DNA of 64,000 nucleotides. It comes from GCA-2728135 sp002728135. GTDB taxonomy: Bacteria; Pseudomonadota; Alphaproteobacteria; UBA828. The notes under the pieces were generated by a model. That model did not search any database and was not told the DNA's origin. It saw nothing but the letters and a program-made list of their open reading frames with translations. The position numbers were made by a program, and so were the translations under genes. Positions 8,282 to 16,764 of the stretch are shown piece by piece. The number at the start of each line of letters is the position of its first letter. The stretch's first letter is position 1. The DNA is taken from NCBI GenBank assembly GCA_963997635.1, contig CAXEND010000007.1, positions 1 to 64,000 on the forward strand, in the 5' to 3' direction.

Positions 8282-9560
8282 GTGGGATAGAAGCCAGTCC
8301 ATCCTCTTCATCCAAAGGTGCTACAAATGCATTTCCGCCTTTATGGCTTGAGGTATTGTCGTATTGTTTTAATTCAAGTCTTGCTATTTGGTTGCGGTGA
8401 ACTTCATCTGGTCCATCAGCGAGTCTTAATAATCTTGCTTTCGCGTAGGCATTTGCAAGACCGTAATCTGCTGTTACTCCAGCACCACCAAAAGCTTGTA
8501 TTGCCCAGTCAATGACTTTACATGCCATATTTGGTGCGGCAACTTTTATCATTGCAATTTCTTTCTTTGCAATTTTGTTGCCAACTGTATCCATCATATA
8601 GGCAGCTTTTAATGTAAGTAGTCTTGACTGTTCTATCATAATACGAGCCTCTGCAATTCTTTCTTGGGTAACTCCATGGTGTGATATCGGTTTACCAAAA
8701 GCTACTCTATCTTTTGTCCTACGGCACATTCGCTCTAGAGCTCTTTCTGCCAAGCCAATCAAACGCATGCAGTGATGAATGCGACCAGGCCCTAATCTAC
8801 CTTGTGCTATTTCAAACCCTCGACCCTCACCAAGTAAAATATTAGTCTTAGGAACTCTCACGTTGTTAAAAACTATTTCTGCGTGGCCATGTGGTGCATC
8901 GTCATAACCGAAAACAGGTAACATTCTTTTTATTGTTATGCCTTCGGAAGGAAGTGGCACAAGAATTTGTGATTGCTGTCTATAGCGGTCGCTATTATCA
9001 GGATCTGATTTGCCCATTAAAATTAAGATTTTGCATCTTGGGTCTAAGGCGCCTGATGTCCACCACTTTCTACCATTTATGATATATTCATCCCCATCTT
9101 GTTTAATACTCGTCTCTATGTTTGTTGCATCAGAAGAGGCCACTTCTACTTCTGTCATTGCAAAAGCTGATCGAATCTCTCCATTGAGGAGTGGCTCTAA
9201 CCACAATTTTTTTTGTTCCTCTGTGCCATATCTAACCAATACTTCCATATTCCCAGTATCTGGTGCCGAGCAGTTAAAAATTTCAGAAGCAAATGTAGAT
9301 CGACCCATTTCTTCGCAGGATGGTGCATACTCAAGGTTGGTAAGACCCGCACCATATTCACTCCTTGGTAGAAATAGATTCCACAACCCTTCAGAACGTG
9401 CTTTTGCTTTTAGCGACTCTACCATTTCGATAGGTTGCCAACGATCATCTTTATCTAATTGAGCTAGCATTTCCTGTTCATTCGGATAAACGTGCTCAGA
9501 CATGAACAAAGATACTTTATCCCGCAATGTCTTTGCCTTATTACTGTAATCAAAATTCAA
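8268..9560 (-). CDS. Acyl-CoA dehydrogenase, ACAD10/11- or LvaC-like (430 aa)
   Basis: An acyl-CoA dehydrogenase-fold protein of the subgroup found in the C-terminal half of ACAD10/ACAD11 and in bacterial LvaC. Hallmarks are GPGRIHHCMRLIGLAERALE, KWWTSGALDPRCK and the C-terminal ADGPDEVHRNQIA, where Asp stands at the usual catalytic Glu position. It is followed 15 bases away, on its own strand upstream, by the APH-type kinase gene. In the family, kinase and dehydrogenase act together on 4-hydroxyacyl-CoA: the kinase phosphorylates the 4-hydroxyl and the dehydrogenase-like protein removes phosphate and rearranges the product toward 3-hydroxyacyl-CoA. That role here is inferred. Confidence 0.88.
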   Translation of the reverse strand: MNFDYSNKAKTLRDKVSLFMSEHVYPNEQEMLAQLDKDDRWQPIEMVESLKAKARSEGLWNLFLPRSEYGAGLTNLEYAPSCEEMGRSTFASEIFNCSAPDTGNMEVLVRYGTEEQKKLWLEPLLNGEIRSAFAMTEVEVASSDATNIETSIKQDGDEYIINGRKWWTSGALDPRCKILILMGKSDPDNSDRYRQQSQILVPLPSEGITIKRMLPVFGYDDAPHGHAEIVFNNVRVPKTNILLGEGRGFEIAQGRLGPGRIHHCMRLIGLAERALERMCRRTKDRVAFGKPISHHGVTQERIAEARIMIEQSRLLTLKAAYMMDTVGNKIAKKEIAMIKVAAPNMACKVIDWAIQAFGGAGVTADYGLANAYAKARLLRLADGPDEVHRNQIARLELKQYDNTSSHKGGNAFVAPLDEEDGLASIPRFIS

Positions 9561-9575
9561 TATTTTAACTCCTTT

Positions 9576-10649
9576 TTAAAATTCATTATTTACCATAGAC
9601 CAAGCTTTGTCTGCTAGCTGGCGGGCAAGGTCTCTGCGAAGAAGAGCTTTTTCGCTAGTTGCGTTCCCTTGCGTTCCTCTATAATAAACGCCCTGAATAA
9701 TTGCTGCAGCTCTAAACATTGCAAGGACTAGGTAAAAAACCCAGCTATTGATATGATTGCGCCCCGTATATTTGCAGTAAAGTTTTAAGTATTCATCTTC
9801 TTTTGGTATACCTTTTGTATTTGATTCAAGAATACGGTGAGCATTGTATGCATCTTGTGGCCAGTGATATGAAAGACAATTATAGGCAAGGTCAGACAAA
9901 GGGTCTCCAAGGGTTGATAATTCCCAATCTAATACTGCAATAACCTCTGGTTTGTTCTCATGAATAATCAAGTTTCCAAGGCGAAAGTCACCGTGTGCAA
10001 TGGTAGTCTTTTCGTTTGATGGTGTTGCTGTTGGCAGCCAATTTATTAACTGATCCATTGATTCAACTGTTTCTGTTTGTGATGAACGATATTGATCTGA
10101 CCATCGTTTAATTTGCCGAGATAAATAACCACCAACTCTGCCAAAGTCCTCAAGTTCCAAAGACTTATAATCAACAGTATGTAGTTTTGCCAAAGTTATT
10201 GCCATAGATTCATATATAGCTGACCTTTCTTGGGTTGTAAGCTCGGGTAGTGAAACATTATCAAATACTCTTCCAAGAACATGCTCCATGATAAAAAACT
10301 CAGTTCCAATAATATTTCTATCAGAACAAAAGCCATACATCTTCGGTACAGGTACTTCAGAGTTTATGAGGGCTCCCATTATTTTATGTTCTCTATCAAT
10401 TGCATGGGCGGATGGTAGTAATTTGCCAGGTGGTTTTTTTCTAAGAACAAAATTTTTGTCTGAACGTCCAGAAATTAAGAAAGAAGGATTAGACATGCCA
10501 TTTTCAAATTGACTTATTTCTATTGGCGGCGAGAATTCAGCAACATTTTCAGTCATCCATTCACACAATTTATTAGTATCAAATTTGTGTTGACTTGCTA
10601 TTTCAATTGTAAAATTGGTATAATTACTTTTTTGTACTGTTTTTGTCAT
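9576..10649 (-). CDS. APH-family kinase, LvaA/ACAD10-11 kinase-like (357 aa)
   Basis: An aminoglycoside-phosphotransferase-fold kinase. It has a nucleotide region around FENGMSNPSFLI and FVLRKKPPGKLLPSAH, the catalytic loop HGDFRLGNLIIH, and the metal motif VLDWELSTLGDPLSDLAYN. These match the kinase domain of ACAD10/11 and LvaA, which phosphorylate 4-hydroxyacyl-CoAs, rather than antibiotic kinases. It is the first gene of the two-gene minus-strand operon and is divergent from hyuA. Its start codon abuts a 23-bp palindrome (10650-10672) whose loop carries the GGGG part of the ribosome site. Confidence 0.88.
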   Translation of the reverse strand: MTKTVQKSNYTNFTIEIASQHKFDTNKLCEWMTENVAEFSPPIEISQFENGMSNPSFLISGRSDKNFVLRKKPPGKLLPSAHAIDREHKIMGALINSEVPVPKMYGFCSDRNIIGTEFFIMEHVLGRVFDNVSLPELTTQERSAIYESMAITLAKLHTVDYKSLELEDFGRVGGYLSRQIKRWSDQYRSSQTETVESMDQLINWLPTATPSNEKTTIAHGDFRLGNLIIHENKPEVIAVLDWELSTLGDPLSDLAYNCLSYHWPQDAYNAHRILESNTKGIPKEDEYLKLYCKYTGRNHINSWVFYLVLAMFRAAAIIQGVYYRGTQGNATSEKALLRRDLARQLADKAWSMVNNEF

Positions 10650-10672
10650 TTTTTACTTTCCCCAAGTAAAAA
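10650..10672. promoter_or_regulatory. Perfect inverted repeat in the divergent kinase/hyuA intergenic region
   Basis: TTTTTACTT at 10650-10658 and AAGTAAAAA at 10664-10672 are perfect complements separated by TCCCC. It touches the ATG of the minus-strand kinase. On that strand the loop reads GGGGA, the likely ribosome site, so the structure could act as an operator or as an RNA hairpin that masks translation initiation. Confidence 0.5.
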
Positions 10673-10745
10673 GATTCGTAAGGATAGACATTAAAAGTAA
10701 TATTATGAAAGAAAAATTGACTATTATTTGATCTGGGAGGAAAAA

Positions 10746-12812
10746 ATGGGTCATATTTTGGGTGTTGATATTGGCGGAACATTTACTGACTTTTCATTAA
10801 TTGACGGTAAAGGCGAAATTTCACTTTGGAAACAGGCAACTACTCCAAAGGACCCAGCAATAGCAGTAAAAGCAGGACTTACAGCTCTTGCTGAAGCTGA
10901 GGGGGTATCAATTGATGATTTTCTCAAAGATTTAGATTTATTTGTCCATGGGCAAACAATAGCAACAAATACTGTGATTCAGAGGAATGGACCAAAAACA
11001 GCGTTGCTTTGTACTGAAGGTTTTCGAGATGTTCTATATTTTCGTGATGGTTTTAAACCTGATCGATATAATATCAATTTACCTCGTTCAAAGGATTTTA
11101 TCAGGCGTGATTCACGTTTGCCTATTAAGGAGCGTATGGATTATCGAGGAAAAGCTCTAGTTAAACTAGATGAAAAGTCTGTTCGTGATGCAGCAAAAAT
11201 TTTAAAGAAACAAAAAGTTGAATCAGTTGCAGTGGCTCTTCTCTGGTCAATAATGAACCCAAAACATGAGAGACAAGTAAAGAAAATATTAGCTAAAGAG
11301 CTTCCTGGAGTTCCAGTTGTTCTCAGTTCAGATGTCTTACCAATGATTCGAGAATGGGAACGAACATCGAGCACTGTTCTCAGTGCCTATATCTTACCAA
11401 AAATTTCAACATATATGTTGGAGTTGGAGAATTATTTAGAAAAAAATGGTTTTGCACAAAACCTTCTAATCATGCAGTTGAATGGAGGGACAGCTACCGT
11501 TAAGCAACTTCTGGATCGTCCTATTTATGCACTTGCATCTGGGCCTGCCGCCGGACCAGCAGCGGGACTTTACTGTGCAGATAGGGTTGGTGTTAAAGAT
11601 GTGATAACCATTGATATGGGTGGAACTAGCTTTGATGTATGTATGGTTACTGACGGACAGCCAGACCTAACAAAGGATTTAAGAGTGCATGATAATCCTG
11701 TAGGAGTGGCAGCGGTTAATGTGCATTCAATCGGAGCCGGAGGAGGAAGTATAGCCTGGATAGACAAGGGAGGAGCACTCCAAGTAGGTCCAATGAGTGC
11801 GGGTGCAGAACCTGGACCTGCATGCTATGAAATGGGAGGGGAAAACCCTACTGTAACCGATGCAAACGTGGTTTTAGGATATATAAACCCTGATTATTTC
11901 CTTGGTGGCCGGAGAGAAATTAATCCTAAGGCATCATTTCGAGCAATTGAAAAGAAAATAGCTAAGCCCTTAGGTTTAACTACAGAAAAGGCGGCGGATG
12001 GAATATATCAAATTGTTAATACAAATATGGTGGATGCAATAAGGGTGGTTTCCGTTGAAAAGGGTATTGATCCTAGAGGTTATAGCCTTGTTGTAGGTGG
12101 TGGTGCAGGTGCTATCCATGCTGGAGCCCTAGGACGTGAATTAGGTATTAAGCAGGCAATTATTCCTCAATATACTGGTGTCTTTTGTTCTTATGGGATG
12201 ATTGCAAGTGATGTTAGAACTGATCTAATTAAGGCATTTGCAACAAATACCTCAGATTTTGAGGTCAAGCGGGTTAATGAAATATTTGCTGAAATGGAAG
12301 CTGAGGCTGTTGCCGAGTTAAGGTCGCAAGGTTTCGCCCGTTCAAAAATAGAAATTTCTCGTTATGCGGATGCAAAATACTCCAATCAAATTCATGAGTT
12401 GACTGTCCCTATTCCTTCAAAGGGTAAATTAAAGAAATCGGATTCTGGGTCAATTGCCGAAGAATTCCATTCTTTACATGAGCGTTTGTTTACTTATGCC
12501 GTTCGCGAAAGTGCTGTTGACCTTTTCCACTGGAGGATTACAGCCCGAGGTAAATTAGCGGAACGTGAGGCTGTAGTCCATAAACGCAGTCGAAGACCTG
12601 TCAGCGATGCTAAAAAGGGGACTCGAATGGTCTACTTTAACGAGTATGGGAAGTATCGTCGAACTAATATTTATGATGGTGATTTAATACGTTATGGGAT
12701 GACAGTCGAGGGCCCTGCCATAGTAGAACAAGCTAATTCAACATTTGTAATACCACCCAAACAAACTCTGAAGGCGAATAAATATGGTGATTTCGTAATT
12801 GGAATAAGCTAA
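10746..12812 (+). CDS. HyuA-type ATP-binding hydantoinase/carboxylase subunit (688 aa)
   Basis: The ATPase subunit of a hydantoinase/5-oxoprolinase/acetone-carboxylase-type enzyme. The N-terminal actin-like fold starts with GVDIGGTFTDFSL, followed by VHGQTIATNTVIQR. The central HyuA domain has ASGPAAGPAAG, DMGGTSFDVCMV and SIGAGGGSIAW, and the C-terminal part has VVGGGAGAIHAGALG. ATG at 10746 is chosen because GGGAGG at 10735-10740 precedes it; an in-frame TTG 18 bases upstream lacks such a site. It heads a run of three hyuB genes and an SDR, and is the only HyuA of this subfamily in the window, so it may serve all of them. Confidence 0.9.
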   Translation: MGHILGVDIGGTFTDFSLIDGKGEISLWKQATTPKDPAIAVKAGLTALAEAEGVSIDDFLKDLDLFVHGQTIATNTVIQRNGPKTALLCTEGFRDVLYFRDGFKPDRYNINLPRSKDFIRRDSRLPIKERMDYRGKALVKLDEKSVRDAAKILKKQKVESVAVALLWSIMNPKHERQVKKILAKELPGVPVVLSSDVLPMIREWERTSSTVLSAYILPKISTYMLELENYLEKNGFAQNLLIMQLNGGTATVKQLLDRPIYALASGPAAGPAAGLYCADRVGVKDVITIDMGGTSFDVCMVTDGQPDLTKDLRVHDNPVGVAAVNVHSIGAGGGSIAWIDKGGALQVGPMSAGAEPGPACYEMGGENPTVTDANVVLGYINPDYFLGGRREINPKASFRAIEKKIAKPLGLTTEKAADGIYQIVNTNMVDAIRVVSVEKGIDPRGYSLVVGGGAGAIHAGALGRELGIKQAIIPQYTGVFCSYGMIASDVRTDLIKAFATNTSDFEVKRVNEIFAEMEAEAVAELRSQGFARSKIEISRYADAKYSNQIHELTVPIPSKGKLKKSDSGSIAEEFHSLHERLFTYAVRESAVDLFHWRITARGKLAEREAVVHKRSRRPVSDAKKGTRMVYFNEYGKYRRTNIYDGDLIRYGMTVEGPAIVEQANSTFVIPPKQTLKANKYGDFVIGIS

Positions 12813-12824
12813 GGGTGCAGAAAA

Positions 12825-14756
12825 ATGGCCTCAAAGAGGAGGGTGCACTCTGGATCGCTGAAAGTTGGCTCAAAGAAAATAAACAGAGTGCACAACAAGA
12901 GTAATAAGCAGTCTGTAGATCCGATAACTTTCTCAGTCATTCTCAATCGTTTCCGAACAATTGCGGAAGAAATGACTTTGACAATGGAAAAGACTGCTTG
13001 GACCTCAATAATAGCTTTAGCAAGAGACTTTTCATGTGCAATTTACGATTCTAAGGCTCGTCAGGTTTGTATAGCTGATGGTTTGCCAGTTCATACGAAT
13101 TCAATGCATGTAGTTTTGCAAGAGATATCTAAAGCATTCGAAGGAAACATTAACGAAGGCGACGTCATTGTTTGTAATGATGCTTACAGTGGCAACACCC
13201 ATGTTGGTGACCTAGTTACTGCCTGTCCAATATTCCATAAAGGAAAACATATGTTTTGGAGTATGGCCAAGGGTCATCAGCTGGATTGTGGTGCATACGT
13301 GCCAACAAGTGTCCCTGCCAGTGCAAAGGATGTTTGGCAAGAAGGATTACAACTGCCTCCAATTAAGTTTTATGAAAAAGGTGAGAGGCGTGATGATGTA
13401 ATGCGGATGTATTTAGCGAATATGCGCTATCAAGAATTGCTTTATGGGGACCTCATGGCACAATTGGGATCCATTTGGACTGGTGAACGAAGGTTAATTG
13501 AGTTGGCGAAGGAGTATGGTAACGGAGAATTAAATAGATATATGGAGGCAATTTTTGATTACGCTGACCGTCGCATGTCTGAGGAAGTTCTCTCTATGCC
13601 AGATGGTGATTACGAGGGTGTATCTTGGCTGGATACGGACGGTGTAGGCGGTACTCACATTGAAGTTAAAGCTAAGGTCTCGATTAGGGGTGATAAAGTC
13701 CATGTTGACTACACTGGTTCTGCTGATCAAACTGCCGGTGGTAATAATTGCTCCTACGGTGTTATGCAGGCTTCGGCTGCCGTTCCAATTATGCTCGCAA
13801 CAGATCCATCTATACCGAGAAATGACGGTTGTATTCGTCATGTTACAGCTGATGCTCCAGCAGGTTCAGTATGTAATGCCCAGTATCCGGCTTCGACGGC
13901 TTTAGCTACAACTGGTCCAGGAGATACCTTACAAGAAGCTGTCTGGAAGGCTCTTGCCCATGCTGTGCCTGATCGTGTTATGGGAGGAAATGGAAAAGAT
14001 AGTAATCTACCAATGTTTTCGGGCAAAGATTCTCGTGGAAAGAAGACAATAGATTGGGGCTGTATGTTTTTCAATGGTGGCCCAGCAGGTGGTGCCTGCA
14101 ATGGAGTAGACGGCTGGCCATTACTTATTACTTCAGGTGGGATGGGTGGACTTAAGATTGTTAGTGTCGAACTTAGTGAACTTCTTTATCCATTTCGGAT
14201 TGATAGGCAGGAGATTGGTATTAATTCTATGGGACACGGCGAGTATCTTGGTGGGCCCGGGGTCGAAATCCAAATAACTCCTACCAGTGGGGCAATAGAA
14301 TGTAATCTATTTGGCGAGGGTCAGAGTAATCCACCGCATGGTGTTCTTGGAGGGACTCATGGTATTGGCGGGAGTAGTTATAAAGAAAACCTAAAATCCG
14401 GAAAACGAACTTATTGCAGTTCAAAGGGTCGAATTATTATAAATGAAGGTGATGTGTGGGTCGGTTATTCGAGTGGTGGTGGTGGATATGGTGACCCCCT
14501 TAAGCGAGATCCAAAGGCAGTTTTAGAAAGTGTTTTTGCTGGATTAATTTCAATGCAATGTGCACGAGATGTCTATGGGGTTATAATCACGGCAGTGGAG
14601 ATGAAAATTGACTCTGAGAATACCAAACTTTTAAGAAAAAAATTGTTTGCAGAACGTGGACCTTTAAAAATAACTCAGCCTAATCGACCCGGTGCATCAA
14701 ATTGGGTTAAGAAGCGTCTAAGACCTGGGGATGAGTATCTCATTGACCCCCAATAG
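12825..14756 (+). CDS. HyuB-type subunit, paralogue 3 (643 aa)
   Basis: A HyuB-family subunit starting 12 bases after hyuA. The putative metal ligands His126, Asp129 and His151 are kept. The preceding proline of the NDPYSGNTH motif is replaced by alanine (NDAYSGNTH), the only copy with that change. The C-terminal half carries GGPGVEIQITPTSG and YSSGGGGYGDPLKRDP, and the protein ends in EYLIDPQ. The first 30 residues are a basic Lys/Arg/Ser-rich tail before VDPITFSVILNRF. It forms a tandem array with the genes at 14791 and 16765. A heteromeric complex with the upstream HyuA is likely; substrate unknown. Confidence 0.88.
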   Translation: MASKRRVHSGSLKVGSKKINRVHNKSNKQSVDPITFSVILNRFRTIAEEMTLTMEKTAWTSIIALARDFSCAIYDSKARQVCIADGLPVHTNSMHVVLQEISKAFEGNINEGDVIVCNDAYSGNTHVGDLVTACPIFHKGKHMFWSMAKGHQLDCGAYVPTSVPASAKDVWQEGLQLPPIKFYEKGERRDDVMRMYLANMRYQELLYGDLMAQLGSIWTGERRLIELAKEYGNGELNRYMEAIFDYADRRMSEEVLSMPDGDYEGVSWLDTDGVGGTHIEVKAKVSIRGDKVHVDYTGSADQTAGGNNCSYGVMQASAAVPIMLATDPSIPRNDGCIRHVTADAPAGSVCNAQYPASTALATTGPGDTLQEAVWKALAHAVPDRVMGGNGKDSNLPMFSGKDSRGKKTIDWGCMFFNGGPAGGACNGVDGWPLLITSGGMGGLKIVSVELSELLYPFRIDRQEIGINSMGHGEYLGGPGVEIQITPTSGAIECNLFGEGQSNPPHGVLGGTHGIGGSSYKENLKSGKRTYCSSKGRIIINEGDVWVGYSSGGGGYGDPLKRDPKAVLESVFAGLISMQCARDVYGVIITAVEMKIDSENTKLLRKKLFAERGPLKITQPNRPGASNWVKKRLRPGDEYLIDPQ

Positions 14757-14790
14757 ACTGAATAAAGAACATTTATGGTAGGATTGTATA

Positions 14791-16737
14791 ATGGCTGAAA
14801 AGTCTGATTTAAACAAAAGACCCTCCCGTATTTACGAAGGGTTTAATAGAATTGGTAAAAAAAATACCCACCGCCAATCAAGAACAAAGTATACAGTTGA
14901 CCCCATAACATTCTCTGTAGTTCTTAACCGTTTTCGAACTATAGCGGACGAAATGACTCTAACAATGGAAAAAACTGCCTGGACCTCAATTTTAGCTTTG
15001 GCTCGGGACTATTCTTGTGCAATTTATGATTCTCAGGCTCGCCAAGTTTGTATGATGGATGCAATTCCTGTGCATTGTAATTCAATGCATGTAGTGTTGG
15101 AGGAAATTGCTCGTACTTTTGAGGGTGATATCCATGATGGAGATGTTATCGTGTGTAATGATCCATACAGCGGGAACACCCACGTAGGTGATTTTGTTAC
15201 AGCCTGCCCTGTATTTTATAAAGGCAAGCACATGTTTTGGAGCATGACGAAAGGTCATCAACTCGATTGTGGTGCATTTATCCCAACTAGTACGCCTGCA
15301 GCTGCAAAGGATGTCTGGCAGGAAGGTCTTCAGCTGCCACCAATAAAATTTTATGACAAAGGTAAGAGATGTGATGATGTGGTAAGAATGTATTTAGCAA
15401 ATGTCCGCTGGACCGAATGGCTTTATGGTGATCTTATGGCTCAACTTGGGTCTATTTGGATAGGTCGAAGGAGACTAATTGAATTTGCAAGACATTATGG
15501 GAATAATAAAACTGAACAATATATTGAAGCAATATTAGATTATGCAGATAAGCGCATGTCAGAAGAAATACGTTCTATGCCTGACGGAGATTATGAGGGT
15601 ATTTCATGGCTCGATACCGATGGTCAGGGTGGGACAGATATTCCTGTAAAAGCTTTAGTCTCTATCAGAGATGACAAAGTCCGAGTAGATTTTGGTGGTT
15701 CAGCACCTCAGACACCAGGTGCAAATAATTCATCTTTTGGTGTTATGCAGGCTGCAGCAGGATTACCGGTTATGTTAGCTATAGATCCGTCTATTCCACA
15801 CAATGATGGTTGCTTACGCCATATTGAAGGTGAAGCACCAGTAGGTTCAGTTTGCAACGCTAAATATCCAGGCTCTACAGCTCTGGCGACTATAGGGCCA
15901 CACGACACGATGAAAGATGCTGCTTGGAAAGCCCTTGCAAAGGCGGTTCCAGAACGTGTAAGCGGTGGAAATGGGCGTGTTCATTGTGTTCCATTTTTTT
16001 CAGGTATAGATACAAGGGAAAATAGAAATAATGGCTGGGGTTGTATGTTTTTTAATGGTGGACCTGGAGGGGGTGCGACCGCTAGTGTTGACGGGTGGCC
16101 ACTAATAATGACCTCTGGTGCAATGGGTGGAACAAAAGTGATTAGTGTTGAGATGAGTGAGTTACTGCACCCAATGCGTATTGATAGGCAAGAAATAGGA
16201 ACAGATTCAATGGGTCATGGAAAGCACCTTGGTGGTCCAGGAGTTGAAATACAGATCACTTCTACCAGTGGAACCATGGAATGTAACCTTTTTGGTGATG
16301 GTGCTAGTAACCCACCTCACGGTGTTCTAGGGGGGACAAAAGCTATAGGTGGTGGAAACTATAAAGAAAACCTAAAAACAGGAAAGCGAACCTATTGTTC
16401 CTCTAAAGGTCGAATGATGATTGAAAATAATGATATTTGGGTCGGTTATTCAAGCGGTGGTGGTGGATATGGTGACCCATTAGAGCGTGAGGCAGAAGAC
16501 GTTTTGGAAAGTGTATTTGATGGCATGCTATCAATAGAATGTGCTCGAAGAGTCTATGGAGTATCAATAAATAAGGTGACTATGCAAATTGAAGTTAAAA
16601 AAACCAAAACTCTACGTAAAAGAATTTCTGAATCACGCAAACCATTTAAGATAACTGATCCAAATCTTCCGGGTGCTTCGGACTGGGTTAAAAAGAGACT
16701 GAGAACCGGTGACACGTATTTGATTGATCCACAGTAA
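14791..16737 (+). CDS. HyuB-type subunit, paralogue 4 (648 aa)
   Basis: The second tandem HyuB behind hyuA. Metal triad residues are His131, Asp134 and His156. It shares with its upstream neighbour the core DPITFSVVLNRFRTIADEMTLTMEKTAWTS and the C-terminal YSSGGGGYGDPLERE. Its N-terminal 35 residues are again a basic, low-complexity tail unlike those of its neighbours. The gap to the previous gene is 34 bases and to the next 27 to 30. All motifs are intact and nothing suggests decay, so the duplication appears to be maintained by selection. Confidence 0.88.
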   Translation: MAEKSDLNKRPSRIYEGFNRIGKKNTHRQSRTKYTVDPITFSVVLNRFRTIADEMTLTMEKTAWTSILALARDYSCAIYDSQARQVCMMDAIPVHCNSMHVVLEEIARTFEGDIHDGDVIVCNDPYSGNTHVGDFVTACPVFYKGKHMFWSMTKGHQLDCGAFIPTSTPAAAKDVWQEGLQLPPIKFYDKGKRCDDVVRMYLANVRWTEWLYGDLMAQLGSIWIGRRRLIEFARHYGNNKTEQYIEAILDYADKRMSEEIRSMPDGDYEGISWLDTDGQGGTDIPVKALVSIRDDKVRVDFGGSAPQTPGANNSSFGVMQAAAGLPVMLAIDPSIPHNDGCLRHIEGEAPVGSVCNAKYPGSTALATIGPHDTMKDAAWKALAKAVPERVSGGNGRVHCVPFFSGIDTRENRNNGWGCMFFNGGPGGGATASVDGWPLIMTSGAMGGTKVISVEMSELLHPMRIDRQEIGTDSMGHGKHLGGPGVEIQITSTSGTMECNLFGDGASNPPHGVLGGTKAIGGGNYKENLKTGKRTYCSSKGRMMIENNDIWVGYSSGGGGYGDPLEREAEDVLESVFDGMLSIECARRVYGVSINKVTMQIEVKKTKTLRKRISESRKPFKITDPNLPGASDWVKKRLRTGDTYLIDPQ

Positions 16738-16764
16738 AATTACTTTGAGAAATATGAGGGACTG

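Noticed and set aside
9010..9462. A 150-codon plus-strand open frame opposite the ACAD10/11-like dehydrogenase
   Set aside because: It is a shadow of the minus-strand gene, which has strong family motifs across the same bases.
9576..10649. Aminoglycoside-resistance kinase
   Set aside because: The protein has the APH fold, but its motifs and dehydrogenase neighbour match the ACAD10/11-LvaA group rather than antibiotic kinases.
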